From contig CANQHN010000022.1 of assembly GCA_947623745.1 (NCBI GenBank), positions 1 through 48,084 of the forward strand: a stretch of 48,084 nt of DNA, in the 5' to 3' direction. The DNA is from an uncultured Oscillospiraceae bacterium (lineage in GTDB: Bacteria > Bacillota > Clostridia > Oscillospirales > Oscillospiraceae). The notes beneath the pieces were generated by a model. That model did not search any database. It worked only from the letters and a program-made list of their open reading frames with translations, and was not told where the DNA came from. Below, in pieces: positions 8,069-15,337 of the stretch (positions within the stretch are counted from its first letter, which is position 1; each line of letters starts with the position of its first letter). Both the position numbers and the translations under genes were made by a program.

Positions 8069-9103
8069 TCAATAATTCATCTGTTTCCTTCTGGACAGGT
8101 TCATGGTGCCGTCCTGCATGGTGTCCAGGGTCTCCAGGCTCTTGCCGGTGCCGTAGGCCACGCAGGAGATGGCATCGTCGGCCACGTGGGTCTCGATGCC
8201 GGTGTGGGACTCGATGAGCTTGTCGAAGCCCCAGACCAGGGAGCCGCCGCCGGTCATGATGATGCCGTTGGTGGAGATATCGGCCACCAGCTCGGGCGGG
8301 GTGCGCTCCAGCACAGAGTGAATGGCCTCCAGGATACGGGCGGAGGGCTCCTCAAAGGCCTCGATCATCTCGCTGGAGGACACGGAGAACACCCGGGGCA
8401 GGCCGGTCATCAGGCAGCGACCCTTGACCTCCATGGTGACCTCCTCGGGCCGGGGGAACACGCAGCCGATGTTGATCTTCAGCTCCTCGGCGGTGCGGTC
8501 GCCCACCAGCACGTTGTGCTTGCGGCGGATATACTTCACCACCGCCTCGTCGAACTTGTCGCCGGCGATCTTGATGGAGGCGGACTCCACCACGCCGCCC
8601 AGGGAGATCACGGCGATGTCGGAGGTGCCGCCGCCGATGTCCACCACCATGTGGCCGTCGGGCTTGGCGATATCGATGCCGGCGCCGATGGCGGCGGCCA
8701 CCGGCTCCTCGATGAGGTACACCCGGCGGGCGCCGGCCTGGATGCCCGCGTCGATGACGGCGCGCTCCTCAACCTCGGTGATGCCGGAGGGGACGCAGAT
8801 GATGATGCGGGGCTTGAACAGGCGGAAGGTGGTCACCTTCCGGATGAACTCCTTGAGCATCCGCTCGGTCATGTCGTAGTCGGAGATGACGCCCTCCCGC
8901 AAGGGGCGCATGGCCACGATGTTGCCCGGGGTCTTGCCCAGCATGGCCTGGGCCTCGGTGCCCACCTTCAGGAGCTTGCCGGTGTTGCGGTCCATGGCCA
9001 CCACGGAGGGCTCGCGCAGGACCACGCCCTTGCCCTTGATGAACACCAGCACAGAGGCGGTGCCCAGGTCGATGCCGATATCCTTACTAAATAAACTAAA
9101 CAT
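8069..9103 (-). CDS. mreB: Rod shape-determining protein MreB/Mbl (bacterial actin)
   Basis: The 344-residue actin homologue polymerises at the membrane and guides cell-wall elongation. Actin-fold marks are present: phosphate-1 IGIDLGTASVLV near residue 9, phosphate-2 VVDIGGGTSDIAVISLGG around 158-175, and the adenosine motif MTGGGSLVWGF near residue 286. I chose the ATG at 9103, which gives the usual MreB length; the longer frame adds residues unlike the family. A textbook promoter lies upstream at 9191-9219. No mreC or mreD follows, so this may be the lone MreB/Mbl paralogue common in Firmicutes. Confidence 0.93.
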   Translation of the reverse strand: MFSLFSKDIGIDLGTASVLVFIKGKGVVLREPSVVAMDRNTGKLLKVGTEAQAMLGKTPGNIVAMRPLREGVISDYDMTERMLKEFIRKVTTFRLFKPRIIICVPSGITEVEERAVIDAGIQAGARRVYLIEEPVAAAIGAGIDIAKPDGHMVVDIGGGTSDIAVISLGGVVESASIKIAGDKFDEAVVKYIRRKHNVLVGDRTAEELKINIGCVFPRPEEVTMEVKGRCLMTGLPRVFSVSSSEMIEAFEEPSARILEAIHSVLERTPPELVADISTNGIIMTGGGSLVWGFDKLIESHTGIETHVADDAISCVAYGTGKSLETLDTMQDGTMNLSRRKQMNY

Positions 9104-9190
9104 AGATAGGTCCACCCTGTAATCATAAAATTTCCCGGAGTGCCGGGTATGTATGAATCCCGCATTTTGGGACGGTACAAGCCTATTGGT

Positions 9191-9219
9191 ATTATATCCC
9201 GCCCGCACCCGGTTTTCAA
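9191..9219 (-). promoter_or_regulatory. Sigma-A type promoter of mreB
   Basis: On the minus strand TTGAAA (9219-9214) and TATAAT (9196-9191) are separated by exactly 17 bases, 88 bases upstream of the mreB start. Confidence 0.8.
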
Positions 9220-9282
9220 CTGTTATTTCCTGAATAATTTGTAACGGTTTTTCGACCTGGAAGTGAACAGACCGCCAAAAGC

Positions 9283-9939
9283 TCACCCCCGGGCCTTGGC
9301 CAAGGTGACGCACACCACGTCGGCGGCCCCCGCCGCCCACAGGGTCCGGGCGCACTCGGAGAGCGTCTCCCCCGTGGTGACGATATCATCCAGGAGCAAA
9401 ATGCGCTTCCCGGCGGCTGCCTGGGGGTCGGGCACCCGGTAGACGCCCAGCACGTTGGCCCGGCGCTGGCTGTCGCTGTCCAGCCCGGACTGGGCCGGGT
9501 TGTTGCGGAATTTCTCCAGGATGGGTACGGGCTCCGCCCCCAGGACCCTCCCGGCCTCCCGGGCCAGGAGCCGGCACTGGTCGTAGCCCCGCTCCCGCTT
9601 GCGCTTCTGGCTCACCGGCACCCAGGACAGCACGTCCCAGCGCCCGGCCAGGCGGTCCTGGGCACACTGGGCCATCAGGGGGCCGAAGGTGCGGCAGTAG
9701 AAGTGCATCCCGGAGAACTTGAACCGGCGGATGCTCTCGGGCACCTCCCCCTGGTAGCGCAGGGGCGAGACGCACAGGGACACGAACTCCACCTTCCGCT
9801 CGGCCTCCTCCCCCGCCAGCCAGGGCAGCTTCTCCTGGCAGGCCGGGCAGGGCACGTCCCGCGTCCCGTCCAGCAGCGCCCCGCAGAAGGCGCACTTGGG
9901 CGGGTAGAGCAGGTCGGCCGCCGCCTCCAGGAGCCTCAT
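9283..9939 (-). CDS. comF: ComF family phosphoribosyltransferase-like protein
   Basis: The 218-residue protein has the ComF layout: an N-terminal zinc-finger-like part with CAFCGALL and CPACQEKL (about 16-42), and a C-terminal phosphoribosyltransferase fold with the PRPP loop ILLLDDIVTTGET near residue 185. ComF is needed for DNA uptake in naturally competent bacteria, though its reaction is unclear. The ATG overlaps the stop of the upstream Arc-like gene as ATGA, which implies coupled translation. A longer in-frame start would run into that gene. No other competence gene is in view. Confidence 0.88.
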   Translation of the reverse strand: MRLLEAAADLLYPPKCAFCGALLDGTRDVPCPACQEKLPWLAGEEAERKVEFVSLCVSPLRYQGEVPESIRRFKFSGMHFYCRTFGPLMAQCAQDRLAGRWDVLSWVPVSQKRKRERGYDQCRLLAREAGRVLGAEPVPILEKFRNNPAQSGLDSDSQRRANVLGVYRVPDPQAAAGKRILLLDDIVTTGETLSECARTLWAAGAADVVCVTLAKARG

Positions 9940-10109
9940 TTCAGGTCTTCCTCCCGAATGGGGCCGTGCTCCTTCTCGAACTCCCGGACGCATTTTTGCA
10001 GCAGGTAAAGCACCTGACCGCTCATAGACCGGCCCTCATAGGCGGCCACGTATTGAAACTTGTCGTGCAGTCCGCCGTCCATGCGGATACTCAGATGTTT
10101 TTTGACCAA
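9936..10109 (-). CDS. Arc-type ribbon-helix-helix DNA-binding protein, copy 1
   Basis: The likely product is 57 residues starting at TTG (10109), with GGAGG about 10 bases upstream; its first residues (M)VKKHLSIRM then line up with the start of the second copy. It resembles Arc/MetJ-type ribbon-helix-helix repressors: a short beta strand, then helices across YEGRSMSGQVLYLLQK. Its stop overlaps the comF start (ATGA), so the two genes are translated together. The neighbouring gene at 10203 is a clear paralogue. It probably acts as a small dimeric repressor, perhaps of its own operon. Confidence 0.75.
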   Translation of the reverse strand: MVKKHLSIRMDGGLHDKFQYVAAYEGRSMSGQVLYLLQKCVREFEKEHGPIREEDLK

Positions 10110-10202
10110 GGTGCTCCGTCCTCCAAACATTATGGATGAACAAAGCATACCCTTTGGCGTACTTTTTAACTCTTTTTTAGTTTAATTTTAGTGCATAAAA
10201 TC

Positions 10203-10385
10203 CTAGTCCTGCACTGACTCTTCCCCGTCGATCTTCCCGTGGAGCTGCTCAAATTCGCGGACATTCTTCTGGATCAGATAGAGGATCTGGCCGCTCATGG
10301 AACGGCCCTCATAGTCAGAGATGTAGACCAGCTTCTCATGCAGTTCATGGGAAATCTTGATCCCCAGGTGTTTATCCCGTTTCAT
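10203..10385 (-). CDS. Arc-type ribbon-helix-helix DNA-binding protein, copy 2
   Basis: This 60-residue protein is a paralogue of the product at 9936: both share (Y)EGRSMSGQ(V/I)LYL(L/I)QK and VREFE near the C-terminus. MKRDKHLGIKIS forms the predicted DNA-contacting strand. The ATG follows GGTGGTGAG. The 93-base gap to copy 1 is AT-rich and could hold a promoter or operator. Family call is by motif; targets are unknown. Confidence 0.75.
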   Translation of the reverse strand: MKRDKHLGIKISHELHEKLVYISDYEGRSMSGQILYLIQKNVREFEQLHGKIDGEESVQD

Positions 10386-10493
10386 CGTCTCACCACCGAA
10401 AATGCACTTATTATTAGTTTATTTTCAGGCTGATTCTAATACAATTCCCTGTGGCGGGACTTGAACCTGACTTGTTTCAAGTATCAAAAATTT

Positions 10494-10515
10494 AGGCCGC
10501 CCCGGAGGGCGGCCT
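10494..10515 (-). terminator. Terminator of the HIT gene
   Basis: AGGCCGCC and GGCGGCCT form the stem; on the minus strand it is followed by AAATTTTTG, 16 bases beyond the HIT stop. Confidence 0.7.
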
Positions 10516-10531
10516 TTCTTCGGTATTTGAT

Positions 10532-10891
10532 TTAGCCCGGGGGCCAGGTCATGTCGCGGCCCGCCAGCACGTGGAAGTGCAGGTGGGGCACGGACTGCCC
10601 GGCCTGCTCCCCGATGTTGGACACCACCCGGTAGCTGTCCAGGCCCAGCTCCCTGGTCACCTGGGCGATGACCTCAAAGATGTGGCCCACCACGGCGGAG
10701 TTGCCCGCCGTCACCCCCGCTACGGAGGGGATGTGCTCCTTGGGGATGACCAGGAAGTGGGTGGGAGCCTGGGGGTCGATGTCGTAGAAGGCGTAGCACA
10801 GCTCGTCCTCATAGACCTTGCTGGAGGGGATCTCCCCGGCGGTGATCTTGCAGAACAGGCAGCCGGGGTCGCGGTTCAATACGTCGGACAT
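10532..10891 (-). CDS. hinT: HIT family nucleotide hydrolase (HinT-like)
   Basis: The 119-residue protein carries the histidine triad HLHFH at 103-107, whose central His is the catalytic nucleophile in HinT purine nucleoside phosphoramidases. The N-terminal CLFCKITAGEIP and THFLVIPKEHI are also typical. AAAGGAGGTC precedes the ATG at the usual distance. It is a single-gene unit with its own terminator. It is the last clearly chromosomal housekeeping gene before the IS30 element. Confidence 0.92.
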   Translation of the reverse strand: MSDVLNRDPGCLFCKITAGEIPSSKVYEDELCYAFYDIDPQAPTHFLVIPKEHIPSVAGVTAGNSAVVGHIFEVIAQVTRELGLDSYRVVSNIGEQAGQSVPHLHFHVLAGRDMTWPPG

Positions 10892-11030
10892 AGGCGCGGG
10901 GACCTCCTTTCCTTGTTACCCCTATTTTACCGCTTTTCCCCGGGATTGCAACAGGAATTTCACCCGCCGGCGAGCGTTGTTTTGTCAAGTAATAAGTGCA
11001 GATAAATTTTAAAAAATTTAGACCGTGATT

Positions 11031-12089
11031 TTACGCTATTCCCTCCTCCCTCAAACACTCCAAAAATAGGCTTTCCGCCGTCCGAAATCCCAGGATCCCC
11101 CGTGGATATGTGTTCATCCACTCCTCACCCCTGGTTACGTCTGCCTGCGTCACCTTGGCAAAGTCCGTCCCCTTGGGATACCACCGCCGGATCATGCGGT
11201 TTGCCACTTCGTTGCTCCCCCGCTCGTAGGCGCTGTAAGGGTGGCAGTAGTATATCTTCGTCCGCTTCCCCTTCCGGGTGCAGGACGCCTCCATGCCCTC
11301 GCAGTCCTGGAACTCCGATCCATTATCAACGGTAATCGTCTTAAAGGCAGCACGAAACCGCCTGGAACCCCACCGGCGCTCCAGCTTGTTCAGGGCGGAC
11401 ACGACGCTTTTTGTCGTCCCGTCTTTGATCCTCATGATAATCTCCCGCCTGGTGCGCCGCTCCGTCAGGACCAGCAGCCGTGCCTTTGACCGGCCGCCGG
11501 ATACGACGGTATCCATCTCCCAGTGGCCGAACTTCACCCGCTCCCGGATCTCTTTTGGTCGCTCCTCTATGCTGTCGCCCCGCGCCGGCTTTGCCGCCCG
11601 CTTCACTTTCTTGCGGCCCTTGCTGGTCTTGCCGTGCATAGGCAGCCTCTCCATTTCCAGGTTGAGGAAAACCCCCTTGTGGATGTAGGAGTACAGTGTC
11701 CACTTGGAGATAGTTACACCAAAGTCCAGCCCGTCGTCCTCAATCTTCTTCAAGGCAGCGACTGGAGAATATCTGTCGTTCAGGATCTTGTCCTCGATGT
11801 AGTCCGCCATGTCCCGGGCTTTCCCGATTTTCAGCTGTGGACCCTTCGCAGCCAGGTACTGCTCGTACTTTTCCTGAGCCGTTTCCGGGCAGTATATGTC
11901 CACATATCTCCCCTCGTAGTCCATTTGCCGCGTAAGTCCGCGTTTCAGCTCCCGGTAGACTGTGGAGTTGTTGACGTGGAGTGCGTCCGCGATCTCCTGC
12001 GCCCCTCTCCCTTCCCTGTGCATCCGGTTCAGCTTCAACCGGTCCTGCCAGGTTAAATGGCTGTAATACCTTCCCTGTCCTCGTTTCAT
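11031..12089 (-). CDS. IS30 family transposase
   Basis: The 352-residue protein has an N-terminal helix-turn-helix (about 28-50, AQEIADALHVNNSTVYRELKR region) and the IS30 DDE catalytic core: Asp193 in HWEMDTVV, Asp255 in ITVDNGSEF, and the acidic residue in YERGSNE about 33-38 positions later. Length is slightly above the family norm and it looks intact. I chose the ATG at 12089 (MKRGQGRYYSHLTW), where the family usually starts. I could not define convincing terminal inverted repeats by eye, so element ends are open. It sits at the boundary between chromosomal genes and phage cargo. Confidence 0.9.
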   Translation of the reverse strand: MKRGQGRYYSHLTWQDRLKLNRMHREGRGAQEIADALHVNNSTVYRELKRGLTRQMDYEGRYVDIYCPETAQEKYEQYLAAKGPQLKIGKARDMADYIEDKILNDRYSPVAALKKIEDDGLDFGVTISKWTLYSYIHKGVFLNLEMERLPMHGKTSKGRKKVKRAAKPARGDSIEERPKEIRERVKFGHWEMDTVVSGGRSKARLLVLTERRTRREIIMRIKDGTTKSVVSALNKLERRWGSRRFRAAFKTITVDNGSEFQDCEGMEASCTRKGKRTKIYYCHPYSAYERGSNEVANRMIRRWYPKGTDFAKVTQADVTRGEEWMNTYPRGILGFRTAESLFLECLREEGIA

Positions 12090-12183
12090 GACATTCTCCC
12101 CTTTTCTTTGTTTTTCTGGATTAAACCGGATTAAAACAGAAAAAACGGGGCTTGTCAACACGTCCACGGGCTCAAAAAGCGAA

Positions 12184-12209
12184 TTGCCGTAGGCTAAAGC
12201 CTACGGCAA
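12184..12209. terminator. Perfect 12-bp hairpin with T-run
   Basis: TTGCCGTAGGCT and AGCCTACGGCAA pair with almost no loop and are followed on the plus strand by AATTTTTTT. It lies 7 bases beyond the stop of the Cro/C1-like gene and may work in both directions. Confidence 0.7.
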
Positions 12210-12216
12210 AATTTTT

Positions 12217-12462
12217 TTATTTCTCCATTCCCAGCAGCCAATCGGCCGTCACACCCAGCGTCTCAGCCAGGGCCCGCACTTCAAAATCCTGGACCATCCT
12301 GGTCCCCATCTCGATCCTGCTCAATGCGTCCTGCTCCAGGATCACGCCCTTCGTCTGGACCTTTGCGGCCAGCGCTTGCTGGGACAGCCTGTATTTCAGC
12401 CTGAGCTCCCGCACGCGCTCCCCTGAGATATTGCGCTTTCCCTCGTGGCTGTATATCTTCAT
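12217..12462 (-). CDS. Cro/C1-type helix-turn-helix regulator
   Basis: The 81-residue protein is an XRE-family DNA-binding domain with almost nothing else: VRELRLKYRLSQQALAAKVQ holds the first helices, ALSRIEMGTR the recognition region, and LAETLGVTADWLLG the C-terminal end typical of phage-type repressors. It diverges from the membrane-protein operon starting at 12585, whose promoter lies between them, so it may control that operon and itself. It could be the regulator of the adjoining element, but no integrase or lysis-lysogeny partner is visible. Confidence 0.85.
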   Translation of the reverse strand: MKIYSHEGKRNISGERVRELRLKYRLSQQALAAKVQTKGVILEQDALSRIEMGTRMVQDFEVRALAETLGVTADWLLGMEK

Positions 12463-12502
12463 CCGCGGCCTCCAGTTTTTACCCTAATGCCCGGTAGCTT
12501 AC

Positions 12503-12531
12503 TTGACATTACCATATTTTTTTGCTATCTT
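12503..12531 (+). promoter_or_regulatory. Promoter of the membrane-protein operon
   Basis: TTGACA (12503-12508) and TATCTT (12526-12531) are 17 bases apart, about 54 bases upstream of the ATG at 12585. It lies in the gap shared with the Cro/C1-like gene. Confidence 0.6.
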
Positions 12532-12584
12532 TACTGTAATATCCCATAATTTCGCAGAAAAATACGGAAAGGCGGTGGTTTTGA

Positions 12585-13493
12585 ATGAAGGGGAAGTATT
12601 TCATCTGGGAAACCGCTCCGATGAAGTTTTACAAATTCATGGTCTACCTGGTCCTCCCGCTCAATCTACTTTTCAGCGTCGTTTCGCTTCTCCCGGTTTC
12701 CGGCGCGGAGTATAGCGCGGCCGGCCTTTCATTTTCCCTTCTGCGCCTGGCACTCCTTGCCTTTGGCCTGGTCGGCCTGCTCCGGCGCAGGTGGTACGGG
12801 GTCCTCTGCCTATGTTCGGTCTACCTCCTGTTCTCCGCCTATTACCTTCTCCTTCTGCTGCTGTCCGGCGGCCAGCCTCGCTATTTTGGACAGGCCCTCG
12901 CCTACGCTTTGGCTTTTTCCCTGGTTTTCCTGTACTTCTCCAAAAGGCGCCCCCTGTTCTCCTCCGGTGGGGCACCGGCGGATCCCCCTCCGGCTAATGC
13001 TCCGCCCGTTTCTGTCCCTGCCCGTCCAAGCGGTCCAATGCTAGCTCTCGGTGGTCTCCTCCTGGTTGTCGCCTCTCTCGCCGTCGGCGGCTTCTGCGTC
13101 AACCGCTTCTATCAGGAAAACGTAATCCCGGACTATGAGGCGCGGGAAATTGATGTTCGTTCTGAAGGCTACCAGGAAGGCTACGCCGAAGGCGTCAACG
13201 ACGGCGGCGCAGCCGGATATGATTCTGGCTATTCCGACGGAACAGAGGCTGGCTACAAGAACGGATACGCCGAAGGAAAACTATTGTATTATTACGAGCT
13301 CAGTTTCTTTCGCAGGGGCGCCTGCATTGTCACTGAGGAGGGCTACCGCTACCACCACTACGGGTGCCCGCACATTGACGGTCACGACTTCTGGATCTAC
13401 AACGTAGAGCTCGCAGAAGTAAAGGGATATACTCCGTGCCTCGATTGCTGGAAACAAGGCCTTGACGGGCTTATGCTCCCGCCGCTTTCATAA
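12585..13493 (+). CDS. Multi-pass membrane protein with GYxxGY repeats and Cys/His tail
   Basis: The 302-residue protein has about four N-terminal membrane segments (roughly 17-120), a Pro/Ala-rich linker, one more segment near 150-170, then a soluble region rich in Gly-Tyr repeats (EGYQEGYAEG, AGYDSGYSDG, AGYKNGYAEG; about 194-232). The C-terminus has Cys/His motifs YHHYGCPHIDG and YTPCLDCW, which could bind a metal. The gene at 13602 repeats this plan in smaller form. I do not recognise a function. Its operon position next to a type III toxin locus and phage genes suggests cargo or envelope modification. Confidence 0.7.
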   Translation: MKGKYFIWETAPMKFYKFMVYLVLPLNLLFSVVSLLPVSGAEYSAAGLSFSLLRLALLAFGLVGLLRRRWYGVLCLCSVYLLFSAYYLLLLLLSGGQPRYFGQALAYALAFSLVFLYFSKRRPLFSSGGAPADPPPANAPPVSVPARPSGPMLALGGLLLVVASLAVGGFCVNRFYQENVIPDYEAREIDVRSEGYQEGYAEGVNDGGAAGYDSGYSDGTEAGYKNGYAEGKLLYYYELSFFRRGACIVTEEGYRYHHYGCPHIDGHDFWIYNVELAEVKGYTPCLDCWKQGLDGLMLPPLS

Positions 13494-13510
13494 ACAATAG
13501 GAGGATGAAT

Positions 13511-13588
13511 ATGGCTGGTGAGTATGATGATTACAAGCACGCAGAAAGCGAGCTCCGCAGGGAACAGTGGGCGCGCCATTTGTCCTAG
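13511..13588 (+). CDS. 25-residue micro-ORF between the two membrane-protein genes
   Basis: ATG at 13511 has AGGAGG ending 6 bases upstream, and the frame (MAGEYDDYKHAESELRREQW...) runs 25 codons to TAG, 13 bases before the next start and its own ribosome site. Composition is charged and hydrophilic, and spacing fits an operon gene. It could also be a translational leader. Support is spacing and ribosome site only. Confidence 0.45.
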   Translation: MAGEYDDYKHAESELRREQWARHLS

Positions 13589-13601
13589 CAAGGAGATCTC
13601 C

Positions 13602-14195
13602 ATGTCTAATTTTGAAAGCACATCCCTTGTCCCTCGCAGCAAATACGCGCCGGCCGTGCGCCGTCAGATACACGACTCCCCCTATAACCCCGTTCTGCAC
13701 AAAGGAATGCGCAACCCCTACACAGGGCAGGTGATCTCCTGCGAATCGGAGTACCTGGAATATCAGCGGGAGTACGTCTACCACAGGCTATGTGACGATG
13801 CTCTGCGCCGGCAGTACAGTTTCCGGCTCCGCTCCATTTCCGCCCTGCTGGTCGCTCTGCTGCTTGCGGTTTCTGTGCTCCTGTTCTGGTACATCCCCCG
13901 GGTCAGGGAGGACTCATACCAGTTCGGCCGGTCCGCCGGCTACACGGAAGGTTATACTGCCAGCGAGAACGCCGCTCACTCCTCCGGTTATGCAGACAAA
14001 GGGGTGAAACCGTCCGGTTCAGGAAACGCCACGCTCCCCCGCTCCGGCGTCTCCGCAACCACCACCGTCTATGTCAGCCGCAGCGGCCACAAGATACACC
14101 TGAAGTCTAACTGCTCCGGTATGCTGAATTACGATGCTATGTCCTACGCTGACGCTCTCGCCGCCGGCTATAAACACTGTTCCAAATGCTTTTGA
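13602..14195 (+). CDS. Single-pass membrane protein with Cys-rich C-terminal tail
   Basis: The 197-residue protein has a cytoplasmic N-terminal part, one strong membrane helix at about 86-106 (ISALLVALLLAVSVLLFWYI), a short Gly-Tyr segment (FGRSAGYTEGYTAS) and a C-terminal motif with HLKSNCSG and YKHCSKCF. The tail resembles that of the 302-residue protein upstream, so the two look like related modules. I chose the ATG at 13602 for its AAGGAGA site; the longer frame overlaps the micro-ORF. Function unknown. Confidence 0.7.
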   Translation: MSNFESTSLVPRSKYAPAVRRQIHDSPYNPVLHKGMRNPYTGQVISCESEYLEYQREYVYHRLCDDALRRQYSFRLRSISALLVALLLAVSVLLFWYIPRVREDSYQFGRSAGYTEGYTASENAAHSSGYADKGVKPSGSGNATLPRSGVSATTTVYVSRSGHKIHLKSNCSGMLNYDAMSYADALAAGYKHCSKCF

Positions 14196-14216
14196 TGGTT
14201 CAAAGGAGGTCGTTTC

Positions 14217-14504
14217 ATGGATATTCTCTTGCTCGTCCTGTATTTCGCCATGGTAAATTTTCTCTTGATTGCCTTTTCTGTGCTTGGTCTGTTCCGTATC
14301 CGCCGCGGCACTCTATCCTGGACCCCGTATAAGATCGGTGTTGGCGTCCAACTGTTTGCGAGTTTCGGCATTGTTATTCGGATTACAGAGGGTGGGGAGC
14401 CGCCGTCTTTTGAGAATATAGGCGAGCTCGTATGCACCGCCGCATTGATCGTCCTGTTCTATGTTCTCACAAAAAGGGCGATTGAAAAGGACCACAGGAT
14501 ATAA
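14217..14504 (+). CDS. Small three-pass membrane protein, unknown function
   Basis: The 95-residue product has hydrophobic stretches at about 3-24, 42-54 and 70-84 and a basic C-terminus. AAAGGAGGTC precedes the ATG. It is last in the membrane-protein operon and is followed by a strong terminator shared with the convergent toxin gene. I do not recognise the family. Confidence 0.65.
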   Translation: MDILLLVLYFAMVNFLLIAFSVLGLFRIRRGTLSWTPYKIGVGVQLFASFGIVIRITEGGEPPSFENIGELVCTAALIVLFYVLTKRAIEKDHRI

Positions 14505-14507
14505 GAA

Positions 14508-14538
14508 AACCCCCGGGTGGCTCAATCCCCCGGGGGTT
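14508..14538. terminator. Bidirectional terminator between membrane operon and toxin gene
   Basis: AACCCCCGGG pairs with CCCGGGGGTT around a 10-11 base loop, just after the stop at 14504 and just before the convergent stop at 14544. Confidence 0.75.
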
Positions 14539-14543
14539 CTTGC

Positions 14544-15029
14544 TCAAATCATATATGCCGCATTCTTCTTTTTGCTCAAGAGCTTTCGCTCGATACCCAG
14601 AATATCCACTGTTGGATACAGTTTCTTATTTCGCACCAGTGAAAGATATCTCCTTAACTTACTGCGTATAGCTTTAATTTCAGTTTCATTTGCAACGACA
14701 TACGGTGTCCCACCGATAGTAAATGGCCCAACTATGTATTCCTCTGTTACCGGAATCACATTTCCAATGAGAAAAGCGCGCTCCTCATTTTTCACTTTGC
14801 CAATATGGTTAAACACGCTTTCTCCGTGCTTTTTTTCATCAGCTTGGATTTTTGCCCGATACTTTTCTACTTTGCTGCTGAGTGGAATCAGCCAATACAC
14901 CCCATTATTTCCCTTGAGCGCTAGAAAATATGGTCTGTTCTGCTGCTTATTGTAAAGATGCTTCGGATCTGCAAAGTCTGAAAAATAGGAATCAGACACC
15001 TTATATAGTCCGTTTTCTACCACATTCAT
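14544..15029 (-). CDS. Type III toxin-antitoxin endoribonuclease, ToxN/AbiQ superfamily (CptN/TenpN-like)
   Basis: The 161-residue protein shows the ToxN/AbiQ plan: an N-terminal YFSDFADP segment, NRPYFLAL, then YWLIPLSSKVEKYR, which corresponds to the family's PLTSP strand, and GNVIPVTEEYI later. These toxins cut RNA and are held in check by a repetitive RNA. I chose the ATG at 15029 because the family motifs begin right after it and GAAGGG lies upstream; the longer frame runs into the repeat region. A terminator hairpin (15062-15087) separates it from the antitoxin RNA, as in known loci. Which of the subfamilies it belongs to is inference from the two-repeat layout. It probably serves phage defence or element maintenance. 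Confidence 0.75.
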   Translation of the reverse strand: MNVVENGLYKVSDSYFSDFADPKHLYNKQQNRPYFLALKGNNGVYWLIPLSSKVEKYRAKIQADEKKHGESVFNHIGKVKNEERAFLIGNVIPVTEEYIVGPFTIGGTPYVVANETEIKAIRSKLRRYLSLVRNKKLYPTVDILGIERKLLSKKKNAAYMI

Positions 15030-15061
15030 GCTATCGGCCCTTCTATCTTTCTGTTGAAAAT

Positions 15062-15087
15062 TCCCCCGGCGCTGGTGCGCCGGGGGA
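15062..15087 (-). terminator. Attenuating terminator between antitoxin RNA and toxin gene
   Basis: TCCCCCGGCGC pairs perfectly with GCGCCGGGGGA around a 4-base loop and is followed on the minus strand by ATTTTC. In type III systems such a hairpin keeps toxin mRNA low relative to antitoxin RNA. Confidence 0.8.
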
Positions 15088-15255
15088 TTTCTTTGTTGCA
15101 AGCCGCCTATTTGTAAGTCCCCGGACGGCAGGGGGCAATCTAAAGCAGGCCGCGTATTTATTCGTCGCCCCACGGCAGGCGGCAGGATGGATGGGCACAG
15201 ACGGAAGCAGACACAAGGTCTAATTCTGATCTGGCGGCACGGTTTCCCGCCCCGC
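15062..15255 (-). ncRNA. Candidate type III antitoxin RNA with about 47-nt imperfect repeats
   Basis: Between the extended -10 promoter and the terminator lies a non-coding stretch with two imperfect direct repeats. On the plus strand the units share GCCGC, TATTT and ACGGCAGG blocks, with ACGGCAG at 15125 and 15172, a period of 47. A third, weaker unit may lie at 15185-15240. Known antitoxin RNAs of this type have 2-6 such repeats that fold into pseudoknots and are cut by the toxin. The RNA start is inferred from the promoter. Confidence 0.6.
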
Positions 15256-15261
15256 AACTAT

Positions 15262-15270
15262 ATTATAGCA
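15262..15270 (-). promoter_or_regulatory. Extended -10 promoter of the antitoxin RNA/toxin unit
   Basis: On the minus strand TGCTATAAT gives a perfect -10 with the TGn extension. A -35 such as TGCACA lies about 18 bases upstream but is weak. Confidence 0.6.
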
Positions 15271-15337
15271 TATCCGCTTAAAAAATGTGCACAAATCTCT
15301 CTGAAATTTTTTGTGCAATTTAGTTTAAGCGTTTCCC

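Noticed and set aside
10452-10467. tRNA-like 3' fragment (TGGCGGGACTTGAACC on the plus strand)
   Set aside because: It looks like a T-arm in reverse but the flanking bases do not pair and no full cloverleaf is present; possible old attachment scar only.
10970-12180. Terminal inverted repeats of the IS30 element
   Set aside because: TTGTCAAG-like blocks occur on both sides but the match is too weak and interrupted to call ends by eye.
15090-15255. CRISPR array
   Set aside because: Only two imperfect repeats without spacers of equal length, next to a toxin gene; type III antitoxin RNA explains them better. No CRISPR array was seen elsewhere.
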